A stretch of DNA of 64,000 nt from contig OZ252296.1 of NCBI GenBank assembly GCA_965250245.1, forward strand, positions 5,084,001-5,148,000, given 5' to 3'. Made by a program: the position numbers and the translations under genes. This DNA comes from JABDIP01 sp965250245 (lineage in GTDB: Bacteria; Pseudomonadota; Alphaproteobacteria; DSM-16000; Inquilinaceae). The notes beneath the pieces are model-generated. The model did not search any database, was not told the origin of the DNA, and saw nothing but the letters and a program-made list of their open reading frames with translations. Positions 24,200 through 32,304 of this stretch are shown in pieces; position 1 is the first letter of the stretch; the number at the start of each line of letters is the position of its first letter.

Positions 24200-25789
24200 T
24201 CAGCCCTCCACGGCGGTGAAGTCCAGCGCCTGGCGCACCGTCCGCAGGGCATGCTTCATCTTCAGCGGCGATTCCAGGAACCGCCTCGTGGCCGCCAGCA
24301 GGGTCGGGACCCAGGGAGCATCCGGCGCGCCCTCCACCTCCGTCCGGACGGCGCTCAACAGCTTGACCAGATGGCAGGAGACGATGAATTGCGTCTCGCC
24401 ATGGTCGAACAGGCGCGGGAACCAGTCGGCGAAGAATGCGTCGGCGTCCGGCACCGCCCATTCGGCGGCGTCGTAATCCGGATCGGTGAAGCCGGTGTTG
24501 CGGCCGAGGAAGCAGGCCATCTGCAGCAGGCCATGCGGCCACAGCTCCGGGTACCGGCCGCACAGGGTGCGCACCGCGTTGCCGAAGGTGATCGGATGGG
24601 TGAAGTCGAGCCAGGAGACGTTCTGGGCGATCGGCTGCCTGGTGCGCCCCTGTCGGTCCAGGTCGAAATGCAGGAACTGCCAGGCCGCCGCCTCGAACAG
24701 CGCGTCGAACAGCGCCGGGATGTCGGCTGAGGATTGCAGCACCCGGTCCAGGGCCTTTGCCACCGACAGGCGGGTCAGGTCGGACGCGGCGATCGGTGCT
24801 GTGCCGGTCCCGTCCCATCTCGCCAGGGCCGGGCCATAGGCGCGGAATTCCGGGATCAGATCCTCGCGGCGGGCATAGACCAGTGAGCGGGTCAGGGCCA
24901 GCAGCAGCGGCTCGGCACTCTCCCGGCCGAGCCGGGCGATCAGTTCGCCGGTCTTCAGCACATAGATCAGCGCGTGGCCGAAATCCTGGTAATGGGCCAG
25001 GGCCGCCGTCGCCAGCGGGCGCTCCAGTCCCGCCGGGTCCAGGCCCTCGGCCAGGGCGCCGCGCACCAGCCCGACCGCCGCCGCCTCGTCCTCCGCCTCG
25101 ATGGCCGTGATGAGCGCATCCGGGTCATAGGCGCGGATGTCGAGCGGATAGGGGTATTCCGGCTCGCGCAGGGTGTCGTCGGCGAGATGGCCGACCACCT
25201 CCAGCACCGACACCAGCGCCTCACCGTCGCTGCCGGCATGGGCGTCGCGGATCGCCAGCCAGTCGGGCGCGGCGGCATGGGCGTGGGTGGTGCCGAACTC
25301 GAGCCGGTCATGGGTCCAGGCGACAGCGCCGCGGACCGCGTCCAGCGGGTCGGCGCCGGCGCGCTGCAGCCGCGCGATCTCCCGCGCCATGCGGCGATAG
25401 TCGTTGCGGTCGAAGCTGCGGTGCAAATTGTCCAGCGCGGTGGCCGCGCGTTGCGCCGCCGGCGGGTCGGTGACGTCCAGCAGGATGTCGTCGCCGTCGA
25501 TGCGCACCGGGTAGCGGCGCAGGGTGTCGCCGCCGACCAGGGTCTCGCCGCCCTCGAGGTCGAATTTCCAGTTGTGCCAGTTGCAGGTCAGGATGCAGCC
25601 ATCGGTCAGGGTGCCTTCCGACAGCGGATAGCCCTCATGGGGGCAGCGATTGTTGCAGGCGTGCACGCGGCCCGCATCGTGGAACAGGGCGATCTGCTTG
25701 GCCCCGACCTTGACGATCCGCCGGCCCTTTTCCGCCAGCTCCTTCAGGGAACCGACCTTGACCAGACCCTGTTCGTGCATGTCGGGCAT
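24200..25789 (-). CDS. Rieske [2Fe-2S] protein with large helical C-terminal domain
   Basis: 529 residues. Residues 1-110 form a Rieske ferredoxin domain with both cluster motifs: CPHEGYPLSEG and CNWHNWKF (CxH and CxxH). The remaining ~420 residues are helical, rich in conserved His and acidic residues (HYQDFGHALIYVLKTGELI, NVSWLDFTHPITFGNAVRTL, ETQFIVSCHLVKLLSAVRTE), and distantly recall questin-oxidase-like proteins; that assignment is uncertain. There is no signal peptide. A redox or oxygenase role with electrons entering by the Rieske domain is inferred. It is divergent from a SufR-like regulator with shared operators between them, so expression is probably tied to Fe-S status or a related signal. 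Confidence 0.75.
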   Translation of the reverse strand: MPDMHEQGLVKVGSLKELAEKGRRIVKVGAKQIALFHDAGRVHACNNRCPHEGYPLSEGTLTDGCILTCNWHNWKFDLEGGETLVGGDTLRRYPVRIDGDDILLDVTDPPAAQRAATALDNLHRSFDRNDYRRMAREIARLQRAGADPLDAVRGAVAWTHDRLEFGTTHAHAAAPDWLAIRDAHAGSDGEALVSVLEVVGHLADDTLREPEYPYPLDIRAYDPDALITAIEAEDEAAAVGLVRGALAEGLDPAGLERPLATAALAHYQDFGHALIYVLKTGELIARLGRESAEPLLLALTRSLVYARREDLIPEFRAYGPALARWDGTGTAPIAASDLTRLSVAKALDRVLQSSADIPALFDALFEAAAWQFLHFDLDRQGRTRQPIAQNVSWLDFTHPITFGNAVRTLCGRYPELWPHGLLQMACFLGRNTGFTDPDYDAAEWAVPDADAFFADWFPRLFDHGETQFIVSCHLVKLLSAVRTEVEGAPDAPWVPTLLAATRRFLESPLKMKHALRTVRQALDFTAVEG

Positions 25790-25827
25790 GGACCCCTCCC
25801 TCGGCGGCGGTGGCGCGGGCGCTTTCT

Positions 25828-25900
25828 TTTCTAAAGGAAATGCTTTAGAAAGTCGACGCTACGCCGGTCGGAGTCTTTTTTCAAGGAACAACTTTAGAAA
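25828..25900. promoter_or_regulatory. two tandem operator palindromes TTTCTAAAG-N6-CTTTAGAAA
   Basis: In the 113-base gap between the Rieske gene and its divergent regulator, 25828-25851 is a perfect 9-bp inverted repeat with a 6-base spacer. 25877-25900 repeats the right arm exactly and the left arm with 7 of 9 matches (TTTTTCAAG), same spacer. Centres are 49 bp apart, about 4.7 helical turns. The A/T-rich sites stand out in this GC-rich DNA, and the second ends 2 bases before the regulator ATG, consistent with autorepression. Confidence 0.8.
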
Positions 25901-25902
25901 CA

Positions 25903-26556
25903 ATGCCAGATAACTCCGTCACCCGGGCCACCGAGCAGCCCACCCGCCGCGCCCTTCTCGACGTGCTGAAGCGCCATGGCCCGCGCAAGGCGGCCGATCT
26001 GTCACGTGATCTCGGCGTCTCGGCCATGGCGGTGCGCCAGCACCTCTACGCGATGCAGGAGGAGGGGCTGATCGCCTTTGTGGAGGAGGCGCGGCCGCGC
26101 GGCCGGCCGGCCAAGCTGTGGTGCCTGACGGAGGCGGCGGACCGCTATTTCCCCGATGCCCATGCTGAGCTGACGGTGGGATTGCTGGAGTCGATGCGCC
26201 ACGCCTTCGGCGAGGCCGGATTGAACCGCCTGCTGTCGGTGCGCGGGCGCGAGCAGGCGGACGCCTATGCCAAGCGCATGGCCGAGCGCGACGGCCTGCG
26301 GGCAAGGCTCGATGCGCTTGCGAAGATCCGCACCGAGGAAGGCTATATGGCCGAGGTGCAGGAAACCGCCGATGGCGATTTCCTGCTGATCGAGAACCAT
26401 TGCCCGATCTGCCGCGCGGCGGCCGCATGCACCGGGCTATGCGCCGCGGAGCTGCTGGTCTTCCGGGCCGTGCTGGGCCCGGACGTCGCGATCGAGCGCA
26501 CCGACCACATCCTGGCCGGCGCCCGCCGCTGCGCCTATCGGGTGACGGCGGCCTGA
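25903..26556 (+). CDS. SufR-like Fe-S helix-turn-helix regulator
   Basis: 217 residues. An N-terminal winged helix (TRRALLDVLKRHGPRKAADLSRDLGVSAMAVRQHLYAMQEEGLI) is followed by a wing RPRGRPAKLW, as in the HTH_20/DeoR-like regulators related to SufR. The C-terminal part has the cluster-binding cysteines: Cys in ENHCPICRAAAACTGLC and the last in GARRCAYRV, with the spacing expected of SufR-type [Fe-S] repressors. It is divergent from the Rieske gene and probably binds the twin palindromes at 25828-25900, repressing both. Which palindrome controls which gene is inference. No suf genes are in the window. Confidence 0.82.
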   Translation: MPDNSVTRATEQPTRRALLDVLKRHGPRKAADLSRDLGVSAMAVRQHLYAMQEEGLIAFVEEARPRGRPAKLWCLTEAADRYFPDAHAELTVGLLESMRHAFGEAGLNRLLSVRGREQADAYAKRMAERDGLRARLDALAKIRTEEGYMAEVQETADGDFLLIENHCPICRAAAACTGLCAAELLVFRAVLGPDVAIERTDHILAGARRCAYRVTAA

Positions 26557-26586
26557 ACGGCCGCCCCCTGGGGATCAACTGGGGAT

Positions 26587-26940
26587 TTAGGCCGCGAGGG
26601 GATCGGCGCCGAACTTGTTGGCGCCGTCGGTGCCCTTCAGGAAACCGCATTCGACCAGCATCCAGATGCCGCCGATGATCGGGATCAGGATGATCAGCGT
26701 CCACCAGCCGGACTTGTCCCGGTCGTGCCAGCGCTTGGCATAGACCGCCAGGCTCGGCCACAGGATCGCGAGCTGGAAGACAAGCCCCAGGATTCCGCCC
26801 AGGCCGACCACGGCGTCGATGACGCCGACGATGATCCCGATGACGATGACGGGGACGACGAATTTCAACCAGAAGGTCTGGCGGCCGATCCGGCCTTCGA
26901 AGGACAACAGGAATTCGGTCATGCTGGGCGAACCGTTCAT
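26587..26940 (-). CDS. DUF805 membrane protein, paralog 5
   Basis: 117 residues, shortest of the six. Marks: FLLSFEGRIGRQTFWLKFVVPVI, KRWHDRDKSGWWTLIILIPIIG, VECGFLKGTDGANKFGADPL. It lacks the long loop between helices 2 and 3 seen in paralogs 1-4. It converges with the SufR-like gene, with 30 bases between. It forms a subgroup with paralog 6 (ECGFLKG rather than ECGCLKG). Confidence 0.9.
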   Translation of the reverse strand: MNGSPSMTEFLLSFEGRIGRQTFWLKFVVPVIVIGIIVGVIDAVVGLGGILGLVFQLAILWPSLAVYAKRWHDRDKSGWWTLIILIPIIGGIWMLVECGFLKGTDGANKFGADPLAA

Positions 26941-27057
26941 GGGATGGCTCCGTGGGATGGATTTTGACGGCTCGACAGGACGCCGGCCGACGCGCTTTCT
27001 ACTCGATCCGCAAAATTATATCAAATGCAATCTATTTTTGCCATCCCCTGACAGCGA

Positions 27058-27090
27058 AAGCCCGGCGCCGGGTCTCCCCGCGCCGGGCTT
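27058..27090 (-). terminator. hairpin downstream of DUF805 paralog 6
   Basis: AAGCCCGGCGC (27058-27068) pairs perfectly with GCGCCGGGCTT (27080-27090) around an 11-base loop, 30 bases after the paralog 6 stop. There is only a short T run, so it may be a factor-dependent or weak intrinsic terminator. The rest of this gap (26941-27119) includes an A/T-rich stretch at 27001-27045 that may hold the paralog 5 promoter. Confidence 0.55.
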
Positions 27091-27119
27091 GCTGGAACCG
27101 GATGGTTCGCCGTCTGGCG

Positions 27120-27560
27120 TCAGGCCTGCGGCTCCATCGCCGCCTGATAGCCACCGCCGGACTGCAGCGTGTCGTCGCCGAACCGGTTCGGGCCGTCGGA
27201 GCCCTTCAGGAAGCCGCATTCGATCAGCATCCACAGGCTCCCGATGATCGGCACCAGCACGATCAGCGTCCACCAGCCCGACTTGTCGCGGTCGTGCCAG
27301 CGCTTCGCGGCCACCGCCAGGCTCGGCCACAGCATCACCAGGCCGAAGATGCCGACAATGGCCTGCATGGCCATGAAGCCCGCGCCCGGCACCTCGACCG
27401 GATTGCCATACGCATCCATCGCCGGCGCCATCATGGCCGAGATGACGGCCAGGACGATGTAGATCACCAGCACAGGCAGGTTGAACTTGAGCCAATAGGC
27501 CGACCGGTTGATGCGGCCCTCGAAGGAAAATAGGAACTGCGTGAAGCTCATGGAGCCCAT
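27120..27560 (-). CDS. DUF805 membrane protein, paralog 6
   Basis: 146 residues. Marks: FLFSFEGRINRSAYWLKFNLPVLVIY, KRWHDRDKSGWWTLIVLVPIIG, IECGFLKGSDGPNRFGDDTL, then a Gly/Gln-rich tail (SGGGYQAAMEPQA) that the other copies lack. It is the most upstream member on the minus strand. The gap to the UDG-family gene is 85 bases, A/T-rich, and may hold its promoter. Confidence 0.9.
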   Translation of the reverse strand: MGSMSFTQFLFSFEGRINRSAYWLKFNLPVLVIYIVLAVISAMMAPAMDAYGNPVEVPGAGFMAMQAIVGIFGLVMLWPSLAVAAKRWHDRDKSGWWTLIVLVPIIGSLWMLIECGFLKGSDGPNRFGDDTLQSGGGYQAAMEPQA

Positions 27561-27645
27561 GAGACATACTCCCGCTGTGAGGAAAGAGCCGGGTTATGGC
27601 CAGATTCGCCTTAACCGATTATGAAGGCTAAAATTGTTCCCGTTT

Positions 27646-28233
27646 TTAGGGAATTTCCGCCGATCGGCGCAGGACCGGGACGATCTCCGCCTCGAACCAC
27701 GGATTCTTCTTCAGCCAGGCGGTGTTGCGCCAGCTCGGATGGGGCAGGGGCAGGTAGTCCGGCTGGTAGTCGCGCCAGGCCCGCACCGTCTCGGTCAGGG
27801 TGCGCTTCCGGCGCCGGCCCAGATAGCGCCGCTGGGCATACATGCCGACCAGCAGGGTCAATTCGACCGCCGGCATCAGCTCCAGCAGCCGGTCGTGCCA
27901 CAGGGGCGCGCATTCCGTGCGCGGCGGCTTGTCGCCGCCATTCTTGTCCACGCCGGGATAGCAGAAGCCCATGGGCATGATGGCAATGCGCCCGGAGTCG
28001 TAGAAGGCGTCGCGGTCCAGCCCCAGCCAGTCGCGCAGCCGGTCGCCGGACGGGTCGTTCCACGGGATGCCGGTCTCGTGCACACGGGTTCCCGGGGCCT
28101 GGCCGATGATCAGCAGCCGCGCGGTGGTGCTGGCCCGTAGCACCGGTCGCGGGCCCAGCGGCAGATGCTCGGCGCAGACCTGGCAGGCCCGGGCCTCGGC
28201 CATGACGGCCGCCAGGGCGGCCTCAGACGTCAT
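27646..28233 (-). CDS. uracil-DNA glycosylase superfamily protein
   Basis: 195 residues. Motif 1 of the UDG fold is LLIIGQAPGTRVHETGIPWND, and the C-terminal loop is LPLPHPSWRN, carrying the His seen in the catalytic H-P-S motif. PMGFCYPG and TLLVGMYAQRRYL are the intervening strands. An N-terminal CxxC (CQVCAEH) is present but the remaining cysteines needed for the 4Fe-4S site of family 4/5 enzymes are not. So it is a single-subfamily relative, possibly without the cluster, that excises uracil or another damaged base. Its start overlaps the sirtuin stop by four bases (ATGA). Confidence 0.8.
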   Translation of the reverse strand: MTSEAALAAVMAEARACQVCAEHLPLGPRPVLRASTTARLLIIGQAPGTRVHETGIPWNDPSGDRLRDWLGLDRDAFYDSGRIAIMPMGFCYPGVDKNGGDKPPRTECAPLWHDRLLELMPAVELTLLVGMYAQRRYLGRRRKRTLTETVRAWRDYQPDYLPLPHPSWRNTAWLKKNPWFEAEIVPVLRRSAEIP

Positions 28234-28964
28234 TGGATCGCCCGGGTCTCAAGCAGACGGTCGACGAAGGCCGGCACCACCTCCGTCGCCGGGCCGTGGA
28301 CCGCCACGTCGAACAGCGAGGCGCCGTCGGACGGCTCCATGTTCAGCTCCACCGTCGGCGTGCCATGCAGCGTTGCCTCCCGGACGAATCCGGCCGCCGG
28401 ATAGACGGTCCCCGACGTCCCGATCGACAGGAACAGCCCGCATTCCGCCAGCGCCGTATAGATGCGCTCCATCTGGTAGGGCATCTCGCCGAACCACACC
28501 ACGTTCGGCCGCATGCCGCCGGTCCGGCCGCAAGACGCGCAGCCCTGATTCACCGAGAGGTCGTGGCGGCACTCGGACACCGCTTCGCAATGGGCACAGA
28601 GCTGTTCCAGCAGCGCGCCATGCATGTGGATCAGCGTCGTGCTGCCGGCCCGTTCATGCAGGTCGTCGATGTTCTGGGTGACCACCAGCACGTCGCCGGA
28701 CCAGTCCCGCTGCAGCCGCGCCAGGGCCCGATGGGCGTCATTGGGCTGCACCGCCGGGTCCAGCAACCCCTGGCGGCGGGTGTTGTAGAAGCCGTGCACC
28801 AGGACGGGATCGCGGGCAAACGCCTCCGGCGTCGCCACATCCTCCAGATCGACCTTGGCCCAGATGCCGTCGGCGTCCCGGAAGGTGTCGAGACCGGATT
28901 CCTTGGAAATGCCGGCGCCGGTGAGGATGACGATGCTGGCCTTCGGGTCGATGTCGGTTGCCAT
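28230..28964 (-). CDS. cobB: NAD-dependent protein deacylase, sirtuin
   Basis: 244 residues, normal for bacterial CobB-type sirtuins, which remove acyl groups from lysine using NAD. The NAD site is VILTGAGISKESGLDTFRD with GIW, then VVTQNIDDLHERAG, and the catalytic His is in HMHGAL. Zinc ligands are CAHC and CASC, followed by RPNVVWFGEMP and SIGTSGTVYPAAGF. The last four bases overlap the UDG-family gene start, so the two are coupled; a link between deacylation and repair is only suggested by this. Confidence 0.94.
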   Translation of the reverse strand: MATDIDPKASIVILTGAGISKESGLDTFRDADGIWAKVDLEDVATPEAFARDPVLVHGFYNTRRQGLLDPAVQPNDAHRALARLQRDWSGDVLVVTQNIDDLHERAGSTTLIHMHGALLEQLCAHCEAVSECRHDLSVNQGCASCGRTGGMRPNVVWFGEMPYQMERIYTALAECGLFLSIGTSGTVYPAAGFVREATLHGTPTVELNMEPSDGASLFDVAVHGPATEVVPAFVDRLLETRAIQ

Positions 28965-28995
28965 GTCCGCGGCTCTCGGGCGTTGCCATCCTCGC

Positions 28996-29079
28996 CCTTC
29001 GACACGCTCAGGGTGAGGCGCTTTGGGGACGGGCCTGCAACACTAAGTCCTCGTCCTGAGCCTGTCGAAGGATGAAGGT
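28996..29079. repeat. inverted repeat CCTTCGACACGCTCAGGGTGAGG type
   Basis: CCTTCGACACGCTCAGGGTGAGG and CCTCGTCCTGAGCCTGTCGAAGG face each other over ~30 bases. It belongs to the same family as 21159-21274 and lies between the cobB start and the sigma-factor stop. Confidence 0.8.
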
Positions 29080-29099
29080 GGCAACGCCAGAGCCGCCGT

Positions 29100-29936
29100 C
29101 TACGCCTCGTCCCCCCGCCCGCATTCCGCCGGCGGTGTGTCGGACCCCGCGCCGGTCTCCTCCTGCTCGGCGGTTCGGCGCCAGAAGACGTCGTGCATGG
29201 CCTGGCTGCAGCCGCTGTCGATATCGGCGCCGCGGGCCAGTTCGATGCGCTTCAGGAAGGAATCGATGGCCGGGATCGGCGGCCCGCGCTGCGGCTCCGG
29301 CGTCGCCTCGCGCAGCCCCTTGCACTGGTAGCAGACGCCCTCCTTGTTGACCAAGGAGCACAGGCCCTCGAAGGCCTCGGTCATGGTCTCCCGCGCCGCC
29401 GCCAAATGGTGGCGCAGCACCGATTGGGTCACGCCCAGCGCATCCGCCGCCTCGCGGTTGGTCATGCCGGCCATGTCCCGCAGGGTCAGCGCGGCATGCT
29501 GGTCCGGCGGCAGCGAGCGGCCGACGCAGGTCAGGCAATAGGCGATGTGCTCACGGGCCTCGAACATGAAGTCCGGGTGGCCGATCGCGCCGACCACCTC
29601 CGCCGTCATGTGCGGATTGGCGTAGCATTCATTGCCGTAGATGACCTGCGCCTCGACCCGCCAGCGGCGCTGGCGGCGCAGATGGTCGACCGCCAGCCGC
29701 GACCCGACCGCGCACAGCCAGGTGCCGAAGGTGGAGGCGCCGCGGAAGGACGCGATGCCCTGCCAGGCCTTCAGCAGCGTCTCCTGGACCAGATCATCGG
29801 TGTCCTCCGGCACCCCGACCAGCCGCCGGATGACCGCCCGAAGCGGCCTCCGATTGCGGTCCACCAGGGTCTCGAAGGCGGCCTGGTCGCCGGCACGCGC
29901 GCGGTCGACCAGGCCGGCATCGTCGGTCTGCCTCAT
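29100..29936 (-). CDS. ECF-type sigma factor with cysteine-bearing C-terminal extension
   Basis: 278 residues, about 90 longer than a minimal ECF sigma. Region 2: RLVGVPEDTDDLVQETLLKAWQGIASFRG and FGTWLCAVGSRLAVDHLRRQRRW. Region 4: LPPDQHAALTLRDMAGMTNREAADALGVTQSVLRHHLAAARETM. An extension follows with CSLVNKEGVCYQCKGLRE and a later Cys-containing, mostly hydrophilic tail; YCLTC sits between regions 2 and 4. The cysteines suggest a metal or redox switch in place of a separate anti-sigma factor, which is inference. Its start overlaps the stop of the GST gene by four bases (ATGA). Confidence 0.85.
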   Translation of the reverse strand: MRQTDDAGLVDRARAGDQAAFETLVDRNRRPLRAVIRRLVGVPEDTDDLVQETLLKAWQGIASFRGASTFGTWLCAVGSRLAVDHLRRQRRWRVEAQVIYGNECYANPHMTAEVVGAIGHPDFMFEAREHIAYCLTCVGRSLPPDQHAALTLRDMAGMTNREAADALGVTQSVLRHHLAAARETMTEAFEGLCSLVNKEGVCYQCKGLREATPEPQRGPPIPAIDSFLKRIELARGADIDSGCSQAMHDVFWRRTAEQEETGAGSDTPPAECGRGDEA

Positions 29937-30517
29937 CCGGCCAGTGTCTGCCGGAAGCTGTCGCGGGTCCAGACCGCCTCGCGCCAGCGCAGCAGCCCGT
30001 CCAGGCCGCCGGTCAGCTCGCCGAACTGCGCCTGTCCCTCGGCGAAGGCGACCATCGGTGCCAGGTAGAGATCGGCCAGGGTCAGGCTGTCGCCCAGCAG
30101 GAACGGGCCCTTTGACAGCGCCTTGTCGACGATTTCCAGATTGCCGCGCGCCGCCGTCATCTGCTCATCCGAGAGCGCGTCGGCCGCCAGGAATGGCCGC
30201 AACAGCGTGCCGTGCACGTAATCCGTGGAGGCGGTGACCCAGGCCAGCATGCGGGCGCGGCCCAGCAGGTCGGCCGGCTGAAGGGCCGGGCCGTCGCGGC
30301 TCTCGTCGAGATAGGTGACGATCGCCAGGCTCTCGAACAGCAGCACGTCGCCATCCTTCATGACCGGCATGCGCAGGAAGGGGTGCAGGGCGCGATGGGC
30401 GTCGGAGCGGAAGTCGAGCGGGACCAGTTCGTGGCCCACGCCCTTCTCGACACAGGCCATGCGGGCGGTGCGGACATACGTGCTCTGGGCGAAGCCATGG
30501 ATTTCGACTTTGGACAT
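29933..30517 (-). CDS. glutathione S-transferase family protein
   Basis: 194 residues from the ATG at 30517 (MSKVEIHGFAQSTYV); the longer open frame upstream is rejected as an Arg/Ser-rich non-coding extension. The thioredoxin-like half carries the glutathione-binding LRMPVMKDGDVLLFESLAIVTYLDE with Pro and Glu-Ser in their normal places; the helical half has LSKGPFLLGDSLTLADLYLAPMVAF. It shares a four-base overlap with the ECF sigma gene, which is downstream, so it may be regulated with it. Substrate unknown. Confidence 0.9.
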   Translation of the reverse strand: MSKVEIHGFAQSTYVRTARMACVEKGVGHELVPLDFRSDAHRALHPFLRMPVMKDGDVLLFESLAIVTYLDESRDGPALQPADLLGRARMLAWVTASTDYVHGTLLRPFLAADALSDEQMTAARGNLEIVDKALSKGPFLLGDSLTLADLYLAPMVAFAEGQAQFGELTGGLDGLLRWREAVWTRDSFRQTLAG

Positions 30518-30685
30518 CGGATCTCTCCTGGTTGGTGGGTCCGATGGGTTAGACGATCCGCCGGCCGAAACCTGCCAAGGGATTGAAATTACTCGAACTT
30601 CTCGATCGCGCCCGGGATCGGCTTCCGCCCAGGCGGATCGGGCTCTATGGTTCCGCCTCCGCCGCTCCAACCGCCGGGAACGCCC

Positions 30686-31168
30686 ATGAAGGTCCTGTTC
30701 GTCTGCACCGGGAACATCTGCCGCTCACCGACCGCCGAGGGCGTCTTCCTGCACCGCGCCGCTTTGCGCGGACTGGCCGACCAGCTTGCCGCGGACAGCG
30801 CCGGCACCAGCAGCGAGGAACACGGCAATCCACCGGATTCCCGGGCCCGGCGGGCAGCGGACGCGCGTGGCGTGTCGCTGCCGGACCGCGCGGCGCGCCG
30901 GGTTACGGATGCGGATTTCGCCGACTTCGACCTGATCCTGGCCATGGATCGCGGCCATCTGGCCCGGCTGGAACGCATCGCGCCGGACCATGCCCGCGGC
31001 CGCCTGCGCCTCTTCATGGACTACGCCGGCGACGGCATGCCCAAGGACGTGCCCGACCCCTGGTATGGCGGCACGGCCGATTTCGAGCATGCGCTCGACC
31101 TGATCGAGGCCGGGGTGGACGGGCTGTTGGACGCGCTGGCGGCGGATGCTGACACCCGACCTCGCTGA
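30686..31168 (+). CDS. low-molecular-weight protein tyrosine phosphatase
   Basis: 160 residues from the ATG at 30686; the upstream Pro-rich extension is rejected. The phosphatase loop is FVCTGNICRSPTAEGVF (C-x5-R-S), and the general acid Asp is in VPDPWYGG, both standard for the class. It dephosphorylates tyrosine or arginine residues or small phosphoesters in the cytoplasm. The end overlaps the next gene by 23 bases. Confidence 0.94.
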   Translation: MKVLFVCTGNICRSPTAEGVFLHRAALRGLADQLAADSAGTSSEEHGNPPDSRARRAADARGVSLPDRAARRVTDADFADFDLILAMDRGHLARLERIAPDHARGRLRLFMDYAGDGMPKDVPDPWYGGTADFEHALDLIEAGVDGLLDALAADADTRPR

Positions 31169-32000
31169 CCGCATCGAGGCGGCCATCGGGCGCCGGCCGG
31201 TCGCCGCCGAGCCCCTGTCCGGCGGTTCGACGGTCGCGGTCCTCAAGGTCGTGCTGGAGGGCGGCGAGGCGATCGTCGTCAAGGCCGGGCAAGGGCATCT
31301 GGCCAATGAGCGCTTCATGCTGGACGAGCTGGCACGGCTGAGCGACCTGCCGCTGCCGGAGGTCCTATACGGCGACGACGCGCTGCTCTTGATGAGCCAT
31401 ATCGCCCATGACGGCGGGGCGCCGGGCGCGGCGGCGCAGGCGCATGCGGCGGAGCTATTGGCGGCGCTGCACACCGAGCCCCGGGACCGCTTCGGCTATC
31501 AGCAGGACACGGTGATCGGACAGCTGCCGCAGCCCAACCCGCCGGGCGATCGCTGGGTCGACTTCTTCCGCGACCACCGGCTGCTGCACATGACCGAGGC
31601 AGGGCATCGCGAGGGCACGGTGTCGGACGGCCTGCGCGGCCGGCTGGAAGCGCTGGCGGGGCGGCTGGAGGACTACATCGACGAGCCGCCGCATCCGGCA
31701 TTGCTGCATGGCGACATATGGACCGGCAACGTGCTGAGTCACGGCGACCGCATCGCCGGCTTCATCGACCCGGCGATCTATTGCGGCCATCCGGAGATCG
31801 AGCTGGCCTTCGCGACCCTGTTCGACACCTTCGGCGCGCCGTTCTTCCGGCGCTATCGGGAACTGGCGCCGTTGGAGCCGGGTTTCTTCGAGATCCGCCG
31901 CGACCTCTACAACATCTACCCGCTGCTGGTGCATGTCCGCTATTGGGACGTGGCCTACGCCCGGCCGATCGAGGCGACACTGAGCCGACTGGGGTTGTGA
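31146..32000 (+). CDS. fructosamine/ketosamine kinase family protein
   Basis: 284 residues. The fold is the protein-kinase-like one of the fructosamine kinases: LSGGSTVAVLKVVLEGGEAIVVKA, RFMLDELARLSDLPLPEVLYGDD, catalytic loop LLHGDIWTGNVLS, and metal-binding FIDPAIYCGHPEIELAFATLF. Family members phosphorylate protein-bound sugar adducts so that they decompose, thereby repairing glycated proteins. It starts 23 bases inside the LMW-phosphatase gene; this pairing is known in other bacteria. Confidence 0.92.
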   Translation: MLTPDLADRIEAAIGRRPVAAEPLSGGSTVAVLKVVLEGGEAIVVKAGQGHLANERFMLDELARLSDLPLPEVLYGDDALLLMSHIAHDGGAPGAAAQAHAAELLAALHTEPRDRFGYQQDTVIGQLPQPNPPGDRWVDFFRDHRLLHMTEAGHREGTVSDGLRGRLEALAGRLEDYIDEPPHPALLHGDIWTGNVLSHGDRIAGFIDPAIYCGHPEIELAFATLFDTFGAPFFRRYRELAPLEPGFFEIRRDLYNIYPLLVHVRYWDVAYARPIEATLSRLGL

Positions 32001-32013
32001 AGGGAACTGGGGT

Positions 32014-32300
32014 GAACCACAGAGGCACAAAGGAGGCGCTGCGAGGCGGATGGATAGAATCTTGATATTCAAGATGAGAATCAGCCGATAGAAGTCTCAA
32101 AACTCTTTGTCATTCCCGCGAAGGCGGGAATCCAGAATTCCGGAACTCGACATCGGGGCCACAGTGAACACTGGATTCCCGCCTTCGCGGGAATGACAAA
32201 AAAAGGGGGTTGGCGCTGCTCTGGTAGAGTCGGCGGCGATTCGAGGGGAAGCACATCGGCCGGTACCAAGACCCTCTGTGTCTCTGTGTCTCTGCGGTTC
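32014..32300. repeat. nested inverted repeats of two families
   Basis: The outer arms are GAACCACAGAGGCACA (32014) and the mirror-image TCTCTGTGTCTCTGCGGTTC (to 32300). Inside them lies a perfect 29-base inverted repeat of the TCATTCCCGCGAAGGCGGGAAT family: 32106-32134 and 32172-32200 match in all 29 positions. The inner element seems to have inserted in the outer one. The whole gap between the kinase and the PBP1A gene (32001-32304) is this element. Confidence 0.88.
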
Positions 32301-32304
32301 CTAA

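Noticed and set aside
26587..26940. DUF805 paralog 5 as truncated pseudogene
   Set aside because: It is shorter, but all three family motifs and the helices are intact, and only a variable loop is missing.
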